DNA of 10,312 bases from Treponema sp. (GTDB taxonomy: Bacteria > Spirochaetota > Spirochaetia > Treponematales > Breznakiellaceae): assembly GCA_031281855.1 (NCBI GenBank), contig JAITEW010000116.1, positions 1 through 10,312 of the forward strand, written 5' to 3'. The notes under the pieces were generated by a model. That model worked only from the letters and a program-made list of their open reading frames with translations, had not been told where the DNA came from and did no database searches. Shown here in pieces: positions 5,453-10,312 of this stretch. The position numbers were made by a program, and so were the translations under genes. Position 1 is the stretch's first letter; each line of letters begins with the position of its first letter.

Positions 5453-6592
5453 TCAGACCGCCAGGCCCGCTTCCGGAGGGGAGCCGTAGTTCTCGCCCAG
5501 GTAGCCCCTGGGTATGGGGTTAGGGCACCGGAAGGTGCTGGTCATCTGGTAAAACGTTCCGGTTTCGCAGCTCTTGTAGATGCCCAAAAGGAGTTCCAGG
5601 CCGTGGAAGGCCATTTCCTTGCTGGTCCGGGGCTTCCGGCCTTTTCTGAGGGACCAGGCCAGCTCAGCGGGGCCTATGCCGCGGCAGTTCTGGGAAAAGG
5701 CGTGGGTGGGCTGGAGGGTAACTGGCTCGGATTTGCCCTTGAGGATCACCTTCACCTCGCCGCCGAACTGGTTGGGGTCCGGCATGTAGAGTATGCCTTC
5801 GGTACCGTACATCACGATGAGGGGCTTTTCATTCTGGATGCTGCAGGAATTGAACATCAGGGAGCCGAAAACGCCGCTCTCAAACCGGAAGCTCCCTGTT
5901 ACCAGGTTTTCGCCTTGAAGCTTGAATTTCCCGCCGAAGTCTTCTTTATTGGGGAAGTAGTGGGTCCTGTCGGGGTTCCGGGTCTGTACGAAACCGGCGG
6001 CCTGCTGTACCGGGCCCAGGATGGAAAGCAGCGCGGTAACATAATAGACCCCCACATCAAGGCCTATCCCCCCGCCGGGGCCCGCGGTAAACGGAAACCG
6101 TTCCGCCAGGAATCCGGCGTCCCGGTTCAGCACGGCGTATACCGACGTAACATCCCCGATGAGCCCTGAGTCCAGATAAAACCGGGCGGTCTGGATTGCT
6201 TCGCCCATGAAGGTATCCGGGGCGTTGCCGTAGAGCACCCCTTTCTTGTCCGCAAGCTGAACCAGCTCCCTGGCGGCCTCGATAGAGAGGTCGATGGGCT
6301 TTTCCGAATAGAGGTTCTTTCCGGCGTTCAGGACCTGGGAACTTACAAGGTGGTGGTTCACAGGGTCCGTGATATTCAGAACCAGTTCGATGCTCTCATC
6401 ATTGAGGATTTCCTCAATAGTCATCTGCCTGATATTGAACTGTTTGGCCCTCCTCTCCATCCGTTCCTTGATAATGTCGCAGCACCCTACCACTTCGAGG
6501 ATCTCAAAAGCCTGGGTCATATTCGTAAGATAAATTTCACTAATGACCCCGCATCCCACTACCGCTGTCTTCACCTTCTTAATTGTACTCAT
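5453..6592 (-). CDS. Gfo/Idh/MocA-family NAD(P)-dependent oxidoreductase
   Basis: A 379-aa soluble oxidoreductase, a normal length for the family, which acts on sugars, inositols or related polyols with NAD(P). The N-terminal Rossmann motif G13-C-G15-V-I-S18 follows the first beta strand. The family E97-K98-P99 signature (SEKP, with the catalytic-type Lys) is present, and GGG-x-x-x-D179-x-G-x-Y183 occurs where many members have D-x-x-x-H, so Tyr replaces the second His. The substrate cannot be read from this. The start at 6592 is chosen because AGGAG lies 5 nt upstream and the Rossmann fold begins soon after; an upstream in-frame ATG at 6667 would overlap the preceding gene and has no support. 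It follows the 928-aa gene by 46 nt, with its own promoter-like sequence across that junction. It could therefore be expressed from either transcript. Confidence 0.9.
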   Translation of the reverse strand: MSTIKKVKTAVVGCGVISEIYLTNMTQAFEILEVVGCCDIIKERMERRAKQFNIRQMTIEEILNDESIELVLNITDPVNHHLVSSQVLNAGKNLYSEKPIDLSIEAARELVQLADKKGVLYGNAPDTFMGEAIQTARFYLDSGLIGDVTSVYAVLNRDAGFLAERFPFTAGPGGGIGLDVGVYYVTALLSILGPVQQAAGFVQTRNPDRTHYFPNKEDFGGKFKLQGENLVTGSFRFESGVFGSLMFNSCSIQNEKPLIVMYGTEGILYMPDPNQFGGEVKVILKGKSEPVTLQPTHAFSQNCRGIGPAELAWSLRKGRKPRTSKEMAFHGLELLLGIYKSCETGTFYQMTSTFRCPNPIPRGYLGENYGSPPEAGLAV

Positions 6593-6597
6593 AAAAA

Positions 6598-6602
6598 CTC
6601 CT
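6598..6602 (-). promoter_or_regulatory. Ribosome binding site of the oxidoreductase gene
   Basis: AGGAG on the - strand, 5 nt before the ATG at 6592. It settles the start at MSTIKK rather than the upstream ATG at 6667. Confidence 0.8.
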
Positions 6603-6637
6603 GTTAAGGCCGCAGCCTTGTTTACGCCATTTTCACC

Positions 6638-6667
6638 ATTATATGAGCTTGTATTCCTTTGCCGCAA
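6638..6667 (-). promoter_or_regulatory. Promoter for the oxidoreductase gene inside the upstream gene's end
   Basis: On the - strand TTGCGG (6667-6662), 18 nt, then a consensus TATAAT (6643-6638). The -10 box overlaps the TAA stop of the 928-aa gene. Transcription would begin near 6631, giving a leader of about 39 nt containing the AGGAG. It would uncouple the oxidoreductase from the upstream gene. Confidence 0.5.
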
Positions 6668-9425
6668 GACTCAGGGCGTTGTTCCAGCGGTTCAGGGAAA
6701 TATAGTCCTGCCGCGTCTTTGGATCGTCGATGCGGCTGGCGCGCCGCTGGAGCCGCTTAAAGGCCATGCTTACCACAGTCCCCATGTCCACCCGCTCGGC
6801 GCCGGTTCCCTGGAGGAGGCGGTAATAGCCGTAATAGCAGAAGACATCGTAAGGATCCCCGTCGCTCAAAAGCTCTTCCCGGGTAAGCTGCTGCATGCGC
6901 TTTACCAGCCCGCTTCCGGCGTCCCCGGGAAGGGCAAGGCGTCCCCGGGCCAGGGCCAGGTAAACCAGCGCCAGCCTGGGCTTGAGAAGTCTCGCGGGAA
7001 CAAGGATCGTTTCGCACTGTGCAAAGCCGCTTTGCCAGTCGGGCTGTTCGGTAAAAAGGAAATCCCCGCTGCGGTTTTCATCAGGAAGCCCCAGAAGCGC
7101 TTCTGCCAGAGAGGCGGCCTCCTGGTAATCCCCTGCCAGGAAAGCGGCTTCTGCGGCGAAAAGCAGGGCATCGTAATTGGGTGAATCCGGCTTTTTGATG
7201 GTTCTGATAGAAGCGGAAAACCCGGAGGCCGCCTTGAGGAAAACCCTGGCCCGGTACATCCAGGCCTTAAGGGTGCGCTCTTTTTCATCCGCGGCGTTTC
7301 CCCCAAGGGATTCAAAAACTTCCAGCGCTTCCCCGTAGGCGCCTGCTTCGAAACGGAACCTCCCTTTAAGGAAACGGGCCTTGTCAACCCATTCGGGACG
7401 GCCCAGATCCAGGGCCGCCGCTTCAGCCTTAGAGGCCAGCCGTTCCGCCTTGGACAGGTTGCCGTAGAGAAAATGGATCCCTGCGGCGAAATAAGCAGCC
7501 TTTGCAAGCTCCTCGGACTCCCGGGCTTTTTCGGACTGCTCCATAGCGAAGGTGATATATTCAATAGCGTCGTCAAGGCGCGCCTGGGAAAGGCTGACAA
7601 GGGAAAAAAGCCGGTACGCCGGGACTGCCCCGTCGCGGGCCGACTGGTTTAAGAGCATAGCCTTTTTTACCGTTTCCCTGGCCGCAGGTATATCCTCTTT
7701 GCCAAGGTAAAAAATAGCCAGGTTCGCCTGTATCTGGGCCTGCAAAGCCGGGAACAGGCCGTCCGGGCCCGAAGGCGCCGGGCTGTCAAACGCTTCCCTG
7801 ATTTCCTGTTCAGTCCCATGGACCAGAGCCCTGAGGGTCAGGTAAACCCAGCGCAGGGCAGGAGCGTTATCTGTCCCTGCGAGGCGATCAAAATAGCCGC
7901 CTGCAAGGGCGTCATCAATTCCTTTGCAGGTACCGCTGCTTATATCCCCCCGGAGCGCCCTGAGGACAAGAGCGTCGCCGCCTTTGCCTCCCAGATCCGC
8001 AAGCACTTTGAGGAGCCTTAAACAGGGGCTCAGCCGGTTCGAATTCACCCAGGCCAGAAGGCGGTTCCTGACAAAAGAACGGACAGCATCCTTCCGGCCT
8101 CCCAGCGCCTTTTCCGCAAGGGACATGAAATCCCTGACCCGCGGCCTGGGATCTTCCGGGCTGTCGATAACCCCCCACTGGAGCATCAGTTCCAGGGCTT
8201 TTTCAGGAAGCTTTGGATTGAGGCCTTCTTCTTCAAAAAGCCGGGGCAGAAGCCATGGGGGGAAAAAAAGCCCTAACAGGAAGATACTGTAACTGGTTTC
8301 CCAGAGGCACGAAGGCATCGTGATCTGATTCCGTACAGGAAAATCATCGGACGTGAATTTGAGGATACGCGGGAACACCCCTCCCCAATCCTTAAGCCCT
8401 TCGCCTGAAACCCCTGTATCATCAGCAGGAACCTGGCAGGTCCCGAAGATCAAAAACCTGTCCCGGTTTTCCGGGACGCTCCAGACATCCCTAAAAAGGG
8501 CCGCCGCGTTTCCGGGGCCGAGAGGAAGATCCTCCAGGATAATGACCGCCCTGCGTTTCCCGGCTGCGGCGCAATACGCCTGAAGCAGGATGTATAAGAA
8601 ACGGCGCCCTGCTGCAGCGGCAGAAAGGGAAAGCTCTTCCCTCAGGCGATCCCTGAACAGGATACCCTCAAGGGAGTCAAGCTCTTCAAAGGAACCGCGC
8701 CCCGGAAAAAGCCGGGCCTTGGCTGCCGGGGACTCTCCCTTCAAAGCGCTGCTGAGAAAATCCCTGATACCAGGACGCAGGGCGTCTGCAAAACACGCGA
8801 GGCCGCCGCCGGGGCCAAAACGGATAACCAGCGGAGGGATGCTGCCGGTCAGGAACGCGCAGTAGCGGTAAAGGCCGTCCCGTTTTCCCATAAATTCAGG
8901 ACCCAGAAGAAGGGTGTTTTTCTCCTTCCCCTGCGCAAGAGCCCGCTCAATCCGCTCACGGTAAGGGAACTTCTCCCCTTGAAGGCCCGAAACCCCGATG
9001 GACGCCAATTCCTGGTACTTTCCCTGGAGGTTCTCAAAACGGGCAAAAGGTTCGAGCTTGTTCCCAAACTCCCTGGCGCACCATATACCGGTATGCTTCC
9101 GGACGCCGCTTTTGGCAAGCTCCCGGCAAAGCCGTTCGTTTTCTTCCTGCCTAACGCCGGGCCCCAGGACCAGGGCATGACCCGAAAGCTCGGGCCCCGC
9201 TTTTTCGAGGCTTCCAAGCAGCCCTTCGAGGAACATAACCATATCCAGCCAGAACCCGATGCGGTTTTCGTCAAAGACAGCCGCGACTACCCGCTTTCCG
9301 CCTGAAAGCCGCCCGCCTGCAGCGGAAACCGCCTGGGTAAAAGAGCCTTCAAGCGCGGCAGCCAGTTCCGGCCTGGTGCGGCGCAGTTGGGATCTGAAGC
9401 GCAGAAAAAAAAGCGTTTGCACCAT
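6639..9425 (-). CDS. Large protein: pseudo-cyclase-like N-terminus, degenerate P-loop ATPase, TPR-like C-terminus
   Basis: A 928-aa cytosolic protein with no signal peptide or clear membrane helix. Residues 1-150 faintly recall a class III nucleotide cyclase (AGGRLSGGKRVVAAVF resembles the GGR...GDxxLAVF segment) but lack the metal-binding Asp residues. A P-loop-like motif follows, G175-PEFM-G180-K181-R182, with Arg where Ser/Thr should bind Mg-nucleotide. There is a Walker B-like VIIL-E298-D299 and a strand LIFG328-T329-C330 at the sensor-1 position. From about 520 to 800 the chain is helical with TPR-like repeats (for example NLAIFYLGKEDIPAARE near 568 and FLAGDYQEAASLAEALL near 765). The order matches cyclase-ATPase-TPR (COG3899-like) signalling proteins and STAND regulators, so a scaffold or switch role is likely; function is unknown. 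No Shine-Dalgarno precedes the ATG, so the start is uncertain. The frame is open and without breaks. Confidence 0.72.
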   Translation of the reverse strand: MVQTLFFLRFRSQLRRTRPELAAALEGSFTQAVSAAGGRLSGGKRVVAAVFDENRIGFWLDMVMFLEGLLGSLEKAGPELSGHALVLGPGVRQEENERLCRELAKSGVRKHTGIWCAREFGNKLEPFARFENLQGKYQELASIGVSGLQGEKFPYRERIERALAQGKEKNTLLLGPEFMGKRDGLYRYCAFLTGSIPPLVIRFGPGGGLACFADALRPGIRDFLSSALKGESPAAKARLFPGRGSFEELDSLEGILFRDRLREELSLSAAAAGRRFLYILLQAYCAAAGKRRAVIILEDLPLGPGNAAALFRDVWSVPENRDRFLIFGTCQVPADDTGVSGEGLKDWGGVFPRILKFTSDDFPVRNQITMPSCLWETSYSIFLLGLFFPPWLLPRLFEEEGLNPKLPEKALELMLQWGVIDSPEDPRPRVRDFMSLAEKALGGRKDAVRSFVRNRLLAWVNSNRLSPCLRLLKVLADLGGKGGDALVLRALRGDISSGTCKGIDDALAGGYFDRLAGTDNAPALRWVYLTLRALVHGTEQEIREAFDSPAPSGPDGLFPALQAQIQANLAIFYLGKEDIPAARETVKKAMLLNQSARDGAVPAYRLFSLVSLSQARLDDAIEYITFAMEQSEKARESEELAKAAYFAAGIHFLYGNLSKAERLASKAEAAALDLGRPEWVDKARFLKGRFRFEAGAYGEALEVFESLGGNAADEKERTLKAWMYRARVFLKAASGFSASIRTIKKPDSPNYDALLFAAEAAFLAGDYQEAASLAEALLGLPDENRSGDFLFTEQPDWQSGFAQCETILVPARLLKPRLALVYLALARGRLALPGDAGSGLVKRMQQLTREELLSDGDPYDVFCYYGYYRLLQGTGAERVDMGTVVSMAFKRLQRRASRIDDPKTRQDYISLNRWNNALSLAAKEYKLI

Positions 9426-9437
9426 GATGATAGGGAT

Positions 9438-9443
9438 AGTATA
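9438..9443 (-). promoter_or_regulatory. Candidate -10 box just before the 928-aa gene
   Basis: TATACT on the - strand at 9443-9438, with a poor -35 (TTTTCC, 17 nt upstream). A start near 9431 would leave only about 6 nt before the ATG at 9425, giving a nearly leaderless mRNA. This fits with the absence of a Shine-Dalgarno, but the match may be chance. Confidence 0.3.
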
Positions 9444-9497
9444 TCTGAATACCAGGGGAGGGAAAACAGGGAGCGCGGCGTGAGGCCGGGAAGCAAT

Positions 9498-10118
9498 TTA
9501 GGTTTTTGGCGTTATAGCGTCCCAGATGCTTTTAAAGTCGATCTCCAGGCCCGGCAGGATGGAAACATTCAGCGCTTCCGCGGCGCCATAGACCCTGGAA
9601 ATATACTGCTCCGGCGGTTCTTTATCCCCCTTTTCGAGGATATGTATGTGGATATCTTTTGTTTCCGGGTCAATAAGCCAATATTCCCGTACCCCCGCTT
9701 TGAGGTATTTGGAAAATTTGAGCAACAGGGGAATTTCAGCGTTTGAAGGAGAGAGGATCTCGATAACCATATCCGGCGCCCCCCGGCAGGCCTTGCCGTC
9801 TGCAATTTTGGTTACATCGCAGATAACCAGGAGATCCGGCTGGACAACCGTATCGTCGCTTCCGTCCGCCCTGGGGAAAAGCCGCACGTCAAAAGGAGCC
9901 GCAAAGACCTGGCAGGGCTTGCCTTTGAGAAAATTCCAGAATTGTCCAAAGAGCTCCCCGCTCACGATTTGATGATTCACCGACGGGGCGGACATCATAT
10001 AGGCTTCGCCGTCTATAAGCTCGTACCTTTTTTCTGTCTCCCAGGCACAGTAATCCGCATAGGTATAGCGGCTTTTTTCTGTTTCATCGTCAAATTCTTT
10101 TTCCAGGGCTGTTGACAT
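9498..10118 (-). CDS. Uma2-family (DUF820) PD-(D/E)XK nuclease-like protein
   Basis: A 206-aa protein of the Uma2 family, whose members have a restriction-endonuclease-like fold, often occur in many copies in one genome and are mostly of unknown function. Conserved blocks are in order: RYELIDGE near 31-38; VVQPD95LLVICD; DMVIE120ILSPSN; K134 in LLKFSKYLKAG; and VREYWLID near 143-150. D95, E120 and K134 are the likely active-site set, so the nuclease core looks intact. The start at 10118 has AAGGAG 5 nt upstream. A longer in-frame ATG at 10247 would add 43 residues that do not look like the family and lacks a ribosome binding site. The next gene on the same strand follows after 72 nt with no terminator seen, so read-through into it is possible. 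No methylase or toxin partner is next to it. Confidence 0.85.
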   Translation of the reverse strand: MSTALEKEFDDETEKSRYTYADYCAWETEKRYELIDGEAYMMSAPSVNHQIVSGELFGQFWNFLKGKPCQVFAAPFDVRLFPRADGSDDTVVQPDLLVICDVTKIADGKACRGAPDMVIEILSPSNAEIPLLLKFSKYLKAGVREYWLIDPETKDIHIHILEKGDKEPPEQYISRVYGAAEALNVSILPGLEIDFKSIWDAITPKT

Positions 10119-10123
10119 AGACG

Positions 10124-10129
10124 CTCCTT
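10124..10129 (-). promoter_or_regulatory. Ribosome binding site of the Uma2 gene
   Basis: AAGGAG on the - strand, 5 nt before the ATG at 10118. It decides the start at MSTALEK against the upstream ATG at 10247. Confidence 0.8.
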
Positions 10130-10135
10130 GGTTTG

Positions 10136-10141
10136 AGTATA
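10136..10141 (-). promoter_or_regulatory. Candidate -10 box of the Uma2 gene
   Basis: TATACT on the - strand at 10141-10136 with no good -35 at 16-18 nt. Transcription would start near 10129, so the Shine-Dalgarno would be at the very 5' end of an 11-nt leader. If this is the promoter, the open frame extending to 10247 is upstream DNA, not coding. The stretch 10142-10312 otherwise shows no gene or repeat. Confidence 0.35.
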
Positions 10142-10312
10142 AACGAACCGGAAGAATAAAACCATACGCAGGACCGGACTCGCGGGTTTGGGTAAAAAAG
10201 GGGTTGTCTAGAAAGTCGTATTTCTGGCAGTCTTTTTTGTTCTCCATGTGGTTTTTTGAAAGATTTTCTACGTAACAGAAACCGCCTGTATCCCTGGTTC
10301 CCTTTTAGCCGT

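Noticed and set aside
5366..6169. 267-aa open frame on the + strand opposite the oxidoreductase
   Set aside because: The - strand has the Rossmann and EKP motifs plus a good ribosome binding site; the + frame has none of these and starts inside the tRNA leader hairpin.
6543..7184. 213-aa open frame on the + strand opposite the end of the 928-aa gene
   Set aside because: No ribosome binding site and no domain; it spans the oxidoreductase start region and the TPR-like region of the real gene.
6639..9425. Frameshifted or decayed gene explaining the altered Walker A motif
   Set aside because: The frame is open over 928 codons with consistent codon use and intact-looking TPR-like helices, so the Arg after GK is a substitution rather than decay.
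9498..10118. Uma2 protein as part of a restriction-modification or toxin-antitoxin pair
   Set aside because: No methyltransferase, antitoxin or small partner gene is adjacent; the neighbour is the 928-aa ATPase/TPR-like protein and the other side is the window end.
10119..10247. N-terminal extension of the Uma2 protein by 43 residues
   Set aside because: The added residues do not look like the family, no ribosome binding site precedes 10247, and AAGGAG marks the start at 10118.

Overview
The window looks like chromosomal DNA from a moderately GC-rich spirochaete, most plausibly a Treponema of the insect-gut type. This is inferred from gene content and the style of the proteins (REC-STAS-like-REC regulator, PAS hybrid kinase with HPt, short DksA, Uma2 protein, ATPase/TPR protein). 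No ribosomal or other taxonomic marker is present, so the assignment is tentative. No phage, IS element or CRISPR array is visible.

Left block, + strand (7-4753): three tightly packed genes that look like one operon. The first encodes a soluble regulator with two receiver domains around a STAS-like domain. The second is a cytosolic hybrid histidine kinase (PAS-HisKA-HATPase-REC-REC-HPt) starting 13 nt later. The third is a PHP-family histidinol-phosphatase-like enzyme whose ribosome binding site lies inside the last kinase codons. Together the first two carry four receivers, a kinase His and an HPt His, enough for a multistep phosphorelay. Two of the four receivers lack the usual Thr/Ser switch residue. 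The PHP gene ends in a 4-bp tail-to-tail overlap with the next gene, and a small hairpin with a T-run just inside that neighbour is a candidate terminator for the operon.

Right block, - strand (10118-4750): reading in the direction of transcription, a Uma2-family nuclease-like protein, a 928-aa protein with a degenerate P-loop ATPase core and C-terminal TPR-like helices, a Gfo/Idh/MocA oxidoreductase, a tRNA with anticodon CAT, and a DksA-type RNA polymerase regulator. Promoter-like sequences can be read before the oxidoreductase (TTGCGG-N18-TATAAT), the tRNA (TTGACA-N17-TATTTT) and dksA (TTGACA-N17-CATTGT). The two large upstream genes each have a TATACT box unusually close to the start codon.

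The points most worth a second look are: a tRNA with C instead of the near-universal U at position 55; a terminator-shaped hairpin between that tRNA and its only apparent promoter; the probable pseudo-cyclase/degenerate-ATPase/TPR protein; a G5-A-G5-AGA-G8 tract inside the kinase sensor region; and the unequal receiver pairs in the phosphorelay. No convincing new defence or mobile system is seen.
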